64,000 bases of DNA, taken from assembly GCA_000817105.1 (NCBI GenBank), contig JUEP01000011.1, positions 1-64,000 of the forward strand. The letters run 5' to 3'. Below are positions 41,852 through 49,083 of this stretch, piece by piece; within the stretch, counting starts at the first letter, position 1, and every line of letters begins with the position of its first letter. Both the position numbers and the translations under genes were made by a program. The stretch comes from a marine actinobacterium MedAcidi-G3. GTDB taxonomy: Bacteria; Actinomycetota; Acidimicrobiia; Acidimicrobiales; Poriferisodalaceae. The notes beneath the pieces are model-generated. The model did not search any database, was not told the DNA's origin, and saw nothing but the letters and a program-made list of their open reading frames with translations.

Positions 41852-43018
41852 ATGGAGTTCGCACCATTTGTTGATCTATTGGGTGGCGAAGGTGCGGAGG
41901 CTTGGGAAATTCTTACCGAATCGCGTATTGCCTTGGAGCGGGGCGAAGATGTCATTGTCTTGAGTATCGGAGACCCGGACCTAGAGACGCCCGGCTTTGT
42001 TGTTAATGCAGCTGTCGATGCGTTGCGCAATGGTGATACCCACTACACGGAACTAGAAGGTCGCAGCTCGCTTCGAAGCGCGATAGCGAGCAAGCTTTCT
42101 AGCTCAGCAGGCGTTCGGATAGATCCTGATTGGGTGACGGTGTTAGCAGGCACTCAAAATGCGTTCTATTCGGCTTGCCGATGTCTGTTCGGCGCAGGTG
42201 ACGAAGTCATAGTGTTAGATCCGTCCTACGTTACATATGAAGCTTCCATTGCTAGTACTGGGGCTAAGCAAGTGCGTGTGGAACAACCTGCCTCGGACGG
42301 CTTTCGACCTCGAATAGATGCTATTGAGGCAGCGGTCACCCCTGCGACCAAGGGCATCGTATTCTCCAATCCTTCTAACCCCACAGGAGTAGCGCTCCGG
42401 AAGGAGGAGTTAGAGGCCATCGCTCGATTGGCGGTCGACAATGATCTGTGGGTGGTGGTGGATGAGGTCTATAGCGATCTCGTGTTTGAGGGAGCGCACC
42501 ATTCGATTGTGGGTATGCCGGAGATGCTCGAGCGCACGGTCACTGTAAGCAGCGTCTCTAAGTCGTATGCGATGACCGGTTGGAGATGTGGCTGGGCTGT
42601 AGGCCCATCCGAACTGGGATCGCACCTCCGAAAGATGTCGTTGATCAATTTGTACGGGCTACCCGGATTTATTATGGAAGCAGCGAACACGGCTTTGCGC
42701 GAAGGCGGAGAAGAAATAGAAACTGCGCGAGCTATCTATAAAGCCCGACGAAATTTGGTCCTAGAAGAATTAGGTAAAGCTTCCGAAATGCCGCTTCTGG
42801 TCCCTGAGGCTGGAATGTTTTTGATGGCTGATGTGCGAGCCCACAATATGAATGCGAATAATTTCGCTTGGGATTTATACCGGTCCACTGGCGTTTCTGT
42901 TTTAGACGCAGGGGCATTTGGTTCAACATCAAAAGGCTGGGTGCGAATTTCCTATGGCGTTGATGAAGTCCGCTTGAAAGAAGCGTGTCTTCGAATCGTA
43001 AGTTTTACTCAGACTTGA
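41852..43018 (+). CDS. PLP-dependent class I/II aminotransferase (copy 1)
   Basis: A 388-residue fold-type I aminotransferase. The PLP Schiff-base Lys237 is in SVSKSYAMTGWRCGW. NPSNPTGVALRKEEL, DEVYSDLVFEG and the carboxylate-binding Arg near the end (GWVRISYG) complete the site. The pattern is that of aspartate/aromatic or broad-range aminotransferases of subgroup I; the amino donor and acceptor are not identifiable. It stands alone on its strand, between the divergent P450 and the convergent SnoaL-like gene. Confidence 0.9.
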   Translation: MEFAPFVDLLGGEGAEAWEILTESRIALERGEDVIVLSIGDPDLETPGFVVNAAVDALRNGDTHYTELEGRSSLRSAIASKLSSSAGVRIDPDWVTVLAGTQNAFYSACRCLFGAGDEVIVLDPSYVTYEASIASTGAKQVRVEQPASDGFRPRIDAIEAAVTPATKGIVFSNPSNPTGVALRKEELEAIARLAVDNDLWVVVDEVYSDLVFEGAHHSIVGMPEMLERTVTVSSVSKSYAMTGWRCGWAVGPSELGSHLRKMSLINLYGLPGFIMEAANTALREGGEEIETARAIYKARRNLVLEELGKASEMPLLVPEAGMFLMADVRAHNMNANNFAWDLYRSTGVSVLDAGAFGSTSKGWVRISYGVDEVRLKEACLRIVSFTQT

Positions 43019-43049
43019 CCTGTATAACTCAGCTGAAGAGTATGTGTTG

Positions 43050-43466
43050 CTAGTTGTTGAGGTCACACGGGGCGTCGAGTTTGTCGCGACGATGGATCAT
43101 GCACTCTCGATGTTTGACACGCCAACCATCATCGGTTCTTACGACGTGATCGTAGTAAGACGCCGTGCCTACCAACCCTTTTCCTAGGAGCGCCACTATG
43201 CGAAAGTTCATTGTGACTTTCTCGACGTCGACGTCGACGTAAATGTTGGTCATCATGTGCGTTTTAGGGTGTTCGGCGTCCACATTCATGAAGTCGACGA
43301 TGTCGTTGATGCCTTCAAGACGGCGGGAACCTACACCGGTTAGGTCGAACACAGCATCGTCGGTGAATATGTTTCGTAACTGATCCCAGTTGCGATCGTC
43401 GATAGCGTCGCCGTAACGTCCCGGCAGTTCGTGAAGTTCCAATCGGTCGGCAAGGTCAATGTTCAT
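43050..43466 (-). CDS. SnoaL/NTF2-like domain protein
   Basis: A 138-residue protein with the cone-shaped alpha+beta NTF2-like fold pattern: LHELPGRYGDAIDDRNWDQLRNIFTDDAVFDL at the start (shown in segments), then alternating strands ending VVRTDDGWRVKHREC. It resembles the nuclear transport factor 2/SnoaL_4 proteins that act as small isomerases, dehydratases or ligand binders. No catalytic residues can be fixed. It is the last gene of a minus-strand run, but a TAGCAT box six bases before the ATG suggests its own promoter. Confidence 0.75.
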   Translation of the reverse strand: MNIDLADRLELHELPGRYGDAIDDRNWDQLRNIFTDDAVFDLTGVGSRRLEGINDIVDFMNVDAEHPKTHMMTNIYVDVDVEKVTMNFRIVALLGKGLVGTASYYDHVVRTDDGWRVKHRECMIHRRDKLDAPCDLNN

Positions 43467-43478
43467 AGTTAGATGCTA
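43467..43478 (-). promoter_or_regulatory. Leaderless-type -10 element for the SnoaL-like gene
   Basis: Minus-strand TAGCAT (43478-43473), six bases before the ATG at 43466, inside the 43-base gap after the PhyH gene. Confidence 0.5.
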
Positions 43479-43509
43479 GACCGACGAAACAGGTCGGGTT
43501 TACTTGGGG

Positions 43510-44361
43510 TCAACCACCATGAAGTAAAGGGAAGACGTCTTCATCTGTTATCGGATCCCCAGGGTTCAAAAGGGTGTCCTGGTTGCGAATTATTGGATCC
43601 GCGCCGACTTTGGGATCCCAAAAAGCATCATCACCAAGCCATCTCCACGAAATTGCCGCACGCCGGTTGTCCCCATCATTCGGTCCACTTCGATGAACGG
43701 TCCTGAAATCGAAAAGCAGGACATCTCCGGCTGCAACGTCGAAGGATAAGATTTCGTATAGGTCTGGATGTTCCTCAAAGGCGGGGCATTCGTGTTCGAA
43801 AGAGTCGATGTGTTCGGCCACTCCCTTCCAAAGCGCCTGTTCGACCTGTTTCGAAGTGAGACCTTCCAAAGCTGGGTACTCAGGCTTAAAGGTGCGGTTC
43901 CACAGATGGGAACCTTTCACAAATTGAAGAGCGCTTGACTTTGCATTGGCATCGGTTAGAGCTAGCCAGCTCGAGCAAATTTGTGATCCGTCGACTGCCC
44001 AGTATGGGCGATCTTGATGCCACACGAAACTTTCTTGGGTGCCGGGCTCTTTGACAAACACGTGGTCATAGTAGAGGTAAATTTTTTTTGAACCGGTGAC
44101 TGTGGCTGCTGACAACGCAAGGTCACAGTCACTCGCGTAACGGAGAAAGTCGGTATGAGTCGGATGTAGGTAACGGTCCTGGAAGAACATTCCTGATGCT
44201 GTGCGGGGTGTCATCGACCCCCCAAAACGACCCGGTGACTGGATGAGGTCGTCAACCGATGCGAGAATTTCAGATACCAATTCTTTGCTCACTGCACCTG
44301 GAAGATGGACGACGCCGTCAGAACGGAATGTGGCAACTTCAACATCATTTAGAGCTCGCAT
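43510..44361 (-). CDS. Phytanoyl-CoA dioxygenase-family Fe(II)/2OG oxygenase (copy 2)
   Basis: A 283-residue PhyH-family oxygenase. The iron ligands are His115 and Asp117 (VWHQDRPYW) and His223 (TVHRSGPN), with the 2-oxoglutarate Arg in NRRAAISWRW just after. It differs substantially from the PhyH protein at 24969, so the two are not recent duplicates. AGAGG lies 7 bases before the ATG. It starts 21 bases after the DNA polymerase stop and precedes the SnoaL-like gene. Substrate could be an acyl-CoA or a small metabolite. Confidence 0.85.
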   Translation of the reverse strand: MRALNDVEVATFRSDGVVHLPGAVSKELVSEILASVDDLIQSPGRFGGSMTPRTASGMFFQDRYLHPTHTDFLRYASDCDLALSAATVTGSKKIYLYYDHVFVKEPGTQESFVWHQDRPYWAVDGSQICSSWLALTDANAKSSALQFVKGSHLWNRTFKPEYPALEGLTSKQVEQALWKGVAEHIDSFEHECPAFEEHPDLYEILSFDVAAGDVLLFDFRTVHRSGPNDGDNRRAAISWRWLGDDAFWDPKVGADPIIRNQDTLLNPGDPITDEDVFPLLHGG

Positions 44362-44382
44362 CTAACTACCTCTCGGTTGATG

Positions 44383-46803
44383 CTAGACGGTCTCAATAAC
44401 GTCGTTATCGGAAAGACTGCCACGGATGTCGGTATCTGCCACAGCGGGGATATCTGGACACCAGATCTGCATCGCTTCTTCCAAAGTATTTTTCACAGTA
44501 GAAGCGACGGTGCGAGCGTCTTTCTTATTGCATTCCACTACGACGCTGTCGTGAACAGTTTGCACACCGAATGCACGATCGAATTGATCGAGACGGCTAT
44601 GTAAGAGCCCGTAGGCTTCTAACATGATGTCGGCTACGCCGCCCTGTATAGGTGCGTTGCGGTATGCGTTAGCCATCTGCGAAATCCGACTCTCTAAAGA
44701 CCGGTTCAGTAAGAGCGTTCTGGCTTCTTGACCCATCGTTTGTTCGACTTGTTCGATGATCGCTCGACGAATTTTTCGGTCTTCTAAGATTTTTGTAATT
44801 TCGGCAGAAGAAAGGGACTGCCCCGCATTACGGAGTTCGAGGTTGTGGCGGTCGCTAATTTGTTCTCGAACTAGTCTCGGACCGTCTTTGTTGGATTCAA
44901 TGACTGTTTTGGCTGCTTGCTCTAGGACGCCTTCGGTATGAAAGGTGAACTGTTGGCGTCTTCCTGATTCTGTAAGTGAGTCAAACCCGAAGACTTCGCC
45001 GTTGGTGTCGATTACTACTGATGCCTCGAAGGAAAGGGACCAGGCGACCTCTTCAATGGTCCAAGGTGAGCCTAGACGCGCCAGTACTTCTTCTGCCCCG
45101 GGCCAATTGCGGTGTTCATCGCGGTGTTCGCGAACTGCCCGCCGGACTAATGGCCATGTTCTATGCAAGAGAAGTGTTAGCGACCAGTCAACTTCACCGT
45201 GTGATCGTGTGAATTGGTCCACGAAATCGTCTCGGTGGTTGACCCATGACGCAATCTGTGGATACGCGCTCAGATACTGTTCAAGTAATACACGACCTTC
45301 GTCGTCGTTTGTTTCCACACCTGCCTGAGAGAGACTTCTGGCTAACCCGCCACCCCGTTGGCCATAGACGATTCCGAAGTTGATACGTTTCGCTTTGTCG
45401 CGATATTCGCCAAAAAGTTTGGGTTCCGATTCGCTTAACGAGGTCATGTTCACTCCGAACATCCGTTCAGCGGTCGCTGAATGGATATCCTCGCCAGCGA
45501 TAAACGCTTTTCGCAGATTCTCATCTCCGGCCACTTGAGTAGCGAATCTGAGTTCCGCTTGGCTTAAGTCTGAATAAACGAAAACTCGGTCGGGGTCAGA
45601 TGGTCTAATGTGCTCCTTCATTTTGGGTGAAAAGTTTTGTGCGTTAGGGCGCCGACTTGCTAAGCGACCAGTGTTAGTGCCGACTACTTGGAGGTATTCA
45701 GAGTGCATACGGCCGAAGTCGTCGATGTGTTCTTTTATCGACTCTCCATAGGTTGAGAGGACCTTGGTGAGGTCTCGGTACTCGAGTAAGGACGAACAGA
45801 TAGAGCCGCCAATTTCGGAAAGTACTGCGGCTGTTAAAGGGTCAGTAGGCAGGAGGGAGCGAGCTTCGCCGAACTTGGTCATAGACCAGACTTGGACCTC
45901 TTCGGCGCTCCATTCGTTGAGTGCTTCTTTGGCTTGGCGTTCGCTTCCTGGATTCCAAGAAGGTTCGAGTGTTTCACTGAACAAGGTTGCTTGGCCGCCT
46001 CCAGTTAATCGAGCGAGGTCGCTTGAGACCTGGGTTCGACGCTCCTCCATTTGGTCGAGACGCTCTTCCCAACCAGGCCAGTCAAACGGCAGCCCAACCC
46101 TTTCCATGTGATCTAAGAAGGGACGCGCTGTCTGTTCTAAGCGACACACTTCGGAAAGGCCAGCTTGTTTTATGCGACTTCTGATTTCGTCGGCTACCCA
46201 GAGAGTTTCGACGGCGTCTGCTGCAGCGTATAGAACCTGCTCATTGGAGAGTGGGTCTACCTCGTTATAGGACAACTGAGTCGTCCCTTTGCCTTCGGCG
46301 TTTAACCCGAGGTACCACTCAACTGCCCATGCGAGCCCGTGATAGAAGCTGAATCCGGTTCGACCCTGGTGTAGTAACGCATCGGCAAGTTGAGCATCCC
46401 ACCAAGAGATGGATTGAATGTCATCCCTGGTTTTCTTAGCGGGCTCGAAAAGGTCGCGGTCCAAAACTCGGGCGTCGAAGTCAGCGTTCCAAGCGTCAGC
46501 GCTCGTTCCGCTCAGAATCGAAGCAACCACCGAAGGGTCTAAGGCCTTAATGTCGAGGACCCAGGCTTGTTCTATTTCACTGGAGTTTCTGGTAGCAGCG
46601 GAAATGACTCGCAAAGCACCTGGCTTAGCGTTGGGTCCTACGAATGCCTGTGGCGTGTAAGCAGTTTCGGTATCTATTGCAGTTGAAATGGAGTTGCGGA
46701 TAGCGACTTCAAATGCGTCTAGTGATGTGGGATCTACCAGAGTTACCGGTACGTCCTCGACCTTTCTCGAAGGTCGAGGACGAGGATCGACAGGAGTAGC
46801 CAC
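44383..46803 (-). CDS. Divergent family-A DNA polymerase with 3'-5' exonuclease
   Basis: An 806-residue PolA-type polymerase without the 5'-3' nuclease domain. Residues 20-220 are a DEDDy-type proofreading domain with its acidic residues intact: Asp44/Glu46 (AIDTETA), the NADFDARVL segment near 106, and YAAADAVE near 192. Polymerase motif A is YSDLSQAELR (410-419), motif B is RDKAKRINFGIVYG (468-481), and motif C is VHDSVVVE (750-757), where the usual HDE is HDS. Between motif B and NAPIQGG (716) lie about 235 residues, against about 77 in E. coli Pol I, so roughly 150 residues are inserted around the fingers-palm junction. The start is GTG at 46803, with TAATGT six bases upstream. It may be a repair or translesion enzyme; whether a standard polA exists elsewhere cannot be seen. 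Confidence 0.85.
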   Translation of the reverse strand: MATPVDPRPRPSRKVEDVPVTLVDPTSLDAFEVAIRNSISTAIDTETAYTPQAFVGPNAKPGALRVISAATRNSSEIEQAWVLDIKALDPSVVASILSGTSADAWNADFDARVLDRDLFEPAKKTRDDIQSISWWDAQLADALLHQGRTGFSFYHGLAWAVEWYLGLNAEGKGTTQLSYNEVDPLSNEQVLYAAADAVETLWVADEIRSRIKQAGLSEVCRLEQTARPFLDHMERVGLPFDWPGWEERLDQMEERRTQVSSDLARLTGGGQATLFSETLEPSWNPGSERQAKEALNEWSAEEVQVWSMTKFGEARSLLPTDPLTAAVLSEIGGSICSSLLEYRDLTKVLSTYGESIKEHIDDFGRMHSEYLQVVGTNTGRLASRRPNAQNFSPKMKEHIRPSDPDRVFVYSDLSQAELRFATQVAGDENLRKAFIAGEDIHSATAERMFGVNMTSLSESEPKLFGEYRDKAKRINFGIVYGQRGGGLARSLSQAGVETNDDEGRVLLEQYLSAYPQIASWVNHRDDFVDQFTRSHGEVDWSLTLLLHRTWPLVRRAVREHRDEHRNWPGAEEVLARLGSPWTIEEVAWSLSFEASVVIDTNGEVFGFDSLTESGRRQQFTFHTEGVLEQAAKTVIESNKDGPRLVREQISDRHNLELRNAGQSLSSAEITKILEDRKIRRAIIEQVEQTMGQEARTLLLNRSLESRISQMANAYRNAPIQGGVADIMLEAYGLLHSRLDQFDRAFGVQTVHDSVVVECNKKDARTVASTVKNTLEEAMQIWCPDIPAVADTDIRGSLSDNDVIETV
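46752..46782 (-). repeat. 13-bp perfect hairpin in the first codons of the polymerase gene
   Basis: Arms 46752-46764 and 46770-46782 are exact reverse complements of 13 bases (CGTCCTCGACCTT and its inverse) around a 5-base loop. They cover codons 8-18 of the polymerase. The hairpin starts about 22 bases into the likely leaderless transcript. Confidence 0.7.
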
Positions 46804-46815
46804 ACCACGACATTA
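46804..46815 (-). promoter_or_regulatory. Leaderless-type -10 element for the polymerase gene
   Basis: Minus-strand TAATGT (46815-46810), six bases before the GTG at 46803, in the 21-base gap after the upstream aminotransferase. No SD. Confidence 0.5.
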
Positions 46816-46824
46816 GATGTGTGG

Positions 46825-47979
46825 CTAACCGAATTCATTCAGTCTTGAAGGTAACTCCTCTATTTGAGCGGGTTCCAGGTTCGCAAAGCTCATGCGGATC
46901 ATTGCCTGATCTGAAGATGTAAAGGCAGTCCCAGGGATAGTTAGCACGTCGTGTTCTAGTACCAGCCTTCGCACTACCTCCTCAGTCGTGAGGTCTGATC
47001 TGGGATGTTGAACCCAACCAAAATATGCACCGGACGATATGACCTTAAATCCGCCTGGTTGGTCTTTCATGGAATCCAGAAACTGTAATTCTAAGTTTTT
47101 GATTCTGGCAGCCTGCTCAATCCGCCACTGTTGAGCATGGCGGAGGCCGGCCAGCGCGGCCTCCTGGCCGATACGAGGGGCGCTGATAGCCAAGCAATCT
47201 AGAACCTTTAGGGCTTCGGTTATTGTTGCATTTCCGCCGATAACTGCGCCACATCTGTAGCCAGGGATGGCGAAATCTTTAGAGAAGCTGTGAAGGCTAA
47301 TTACATGATCTCTCCAACTGGGATCGCTGAACAGCTCGTGAGCTGGGGTTTGTTCGTCACGAAACGAGCGATATGTCTCGTCGATTACCAGCGCTATGTC
47401 GTTGTGGCGAGCTACTTCCGCAAATTGGTGAATTATTTTCTTTGGGATGGTCACGCCGGTCGGATTCCCGGGAGAAACCAGAGTTATGAGTCTGGTTTTG
47501 TCTGTTATTAGGGATTGGGCTTGTTCGGGGTCCGGCAGTAAGTTGCTTTTAGGTTCGAGGTATTGGACGTCAACTCCTTCAATTTTTAACCACATATCGT
47601 GGTTGAAATAGAAAGGAGCAACCAAGATTGCTTGGTCACCTGGGCTAGTTAAAGCGCTTGTCACGCAGCAAAAGGCTTGGTTGCAGCCAGCGGTAATCAA
47701 TACATCGGAAGGTTCTATGTTGGCTGCGTATCCAGCGTTTAAGTCGTTCGCAACAGATTCTCTTAGCTGTGGAAGACCAGGTTGAGGCGGGTAACGACCT
47801 GCATCAGCTTCGAGGGCGGTTTCAGCGATGCGTTCCATCACCGCATCAGCTGGTGGAAAAGAAGGAGCAGCTTGAGATAGATCTAATAATGGACGTTCGT
47901 TGGTTCTGATCCCGACAAGGGCGTGTGCAGCTCCTATAGGCGAATGAATAAGTTGCTCTACCCTTTGACTGAAACGCAT
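46825..47979 (-). CDS. PLP-dependent class I/II aminotransferase (copy 2)
   Basis: A 384-residue fold-type I aminotransferase. The Schiff-base Lys234 lies in LHSFSKDFAIPGYRCG. SPGNPTGVTIPKKI and VIDETYRSFRDE are the PLP-pocket motifs, and ITAGCNQAFCC is the phosphate-binding turn. Substrate specificity is not evident, and it is clearly diverged from the enzyme at 41852. It lies 18 bases after the class IV aminotransferase stop and 21 bases before the polymerase start. The start at 47979 has no strong SD. Confidence 0.88.
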   Translation of the reverse strand: MRFSQRVEQLIHSPIGAAHALVGIRTNERPLLDLSQAAPSFPPADAVMERIAETALEADAGRYPPQPGLPQLRESVANDLNAGYAANIEPSDVLITAGCNQAFCCVTSALTSPGDQAILVAPFYFNHDMWLKIEGVDVQYLEPKSNLLPDPEQAQSLITDKTRLITLVSPGNPTGVTIPKKIIHQFAEVARHNDIALVIDETYRSFRDEQTPAHELFSDPSWRDHVISLHSFSKDFAIPGYRCGAVIGGNATITEALKVLDCLAISAPRIGQEAALAGLRHAQQWRIEQAARIKNLELQFLDSMKDQPGGFKVISSGAYFGWVQHPRSDLTTEEVVRRLVLEHDVLTIPGTAFTSSDQAMIRMSFANLEPAQIEELPSRLNEFG

Positions 47980-47997
47980 CAGATTGTTGCCACTTTC

Positions 47998-49017
47998 TCA
48001 GTCGGGATAATCCACGCTTATAAAGTCATTGGACTCTCCAGCGGCGGTGCCAAAAGCTTCTTCCTCAAGAAGCTCAATTAAGCGTTTTGCGACGGGTCCG
48101 ACTCGTCCATCTCCCACAGGCACTTGATCCCAGGAGGTCACTGGGTATAGATGCGTATCACCACCACAGAGGAACATTTCTGAGATCGCGTCGCCCGTGA
48201 CTTCTGAGGCGAGGATCGGAGATTGATCTACCGAAGCTAGGATGCCTTCCGCGACGAGGGTCGAGTCTGCCAGGTCCATTATTCGACGAATCGTTGTGCC
48301 TAAAAGAATTCCGTCAAATGGGGGAGTTCTTAGAACTCGTTCTTTGGTAATGAATGTGACGTTTAATACGCAGGATTCGGCGACGTACCCTTTGTCATCA
48401 ACTAACACACCGAATGTCCCGCCGCGATCGACCGCCTCCATATGAGTTAGGACGTTCAGGAGATAGTTGTTTGACTTAATGGTGGCTAGAAGCGGTGGCT
48501 TCATGGGCGTATCCAGAACGGTGGCTTCGGGTATGCCTGCAGACATTGGATCAGAGCGAGTGCCACCCAAAGGCACCGGATCGATAATGACGCAATAAAA
48601 GCAAGGTTCGTCGCATTCCTGAGGACTTGGCGAGAAGCCACCTGGACCTGCTGTCAACCAATACCGAACGGCACCATCTTTGACTCTTGCGTGACTGGCA
48701 GTGTCCATCACCATTTGAATCAGATCTTCTTTAGTCCAAGAATGTTCGATGCGCGCTAGGGCTGCACTAGTTAAAAGCCGATCCATGTGGACACCGAGGC
48801 GATATAGGTTTCCGCCGCTGAGAGTGCAGGTGTCGAAAACACCGTGTCCTCGGTGCACCAAGTGATCATCTAGAGGGATCTGCATTAATGCTGGATCAGT
48901 GATGACTCCACCGAGCCAAGAACTAAACATTGCCAAGTAGCCGGGTTGTCCTCTCCGACTCTTCAGTCGGGACAGCACTTCGCTCTCAGAGAGAACTCGA
49001 TGGGAAGGGCCTGTCAT
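47998..49017 (-). CDS. Class IV aminotransferase (IlvE/D-amino-acid transaminase/ADC lyase family)
   Basis: A 339-residue fold-type IV PLP enzyme. HRGHGVFDTC near residue 56 and the Schiff-base Lys181 in ATIKSNNYLLNVL are the core motifs. The cofactor Glu is in GYVAESCVLNVTF, and GTTIRRIMDLA near 248 fits the phosphate site. The family includes branched-chain aminotransferase, D-amino-acid transaminase and aminodeoxychorismate lyase; the sequence does not decide between them. Co-directional with a fold-type I aminotransferase just downstream. TAGTCT lies seven bases before the ATG. Confidence 0.85.
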   Translation of the reverse strand: MTGPSHRVLSESEVLSRLKSRRGQPGYLAMFSSWLGGVITDPALMQIPLDDHLVHRGHGVFDTCTLSGGNLYRLGVHMDRLLTSAALARIEHSWTKEDLIQMVMDTASHARVKDGAVRYWLTAGPGGFSPSPQECDEPCFYCVIIDPVPLGGTRSDPMSAGIPEATVLDTPMKPPLLATIKSNNYLLNVLTHMEAVDRGGTFGVLVDDKGYVAESCVLNVTFITKERVLRTPPFDGILLGTTIRRIMDLADSTLVAEGILASVDQSPILASEVTGDAISEMFLCGGDTHLYPVTSWDQVPVGDGRVGPVAKRLIELLEEEAFGTAAGESNDFISVDYPD

Positions 49018-49030
49018 TGAACCGAGACTA
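49018..49030 (-). promoter_or_regulatory. Leaderless-type -10 element for the class IV aminotransferase
   Basis: Minus-strand TAGTCT (49030-49025), seven bases before the ATG at 49017. Confidence 0.45.
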
Positions 49031-49083
49031 TGCGCGTTGAGGTCATTCGTTCAGCACTCCTGCGGTGGGCGTGACCATACCGG

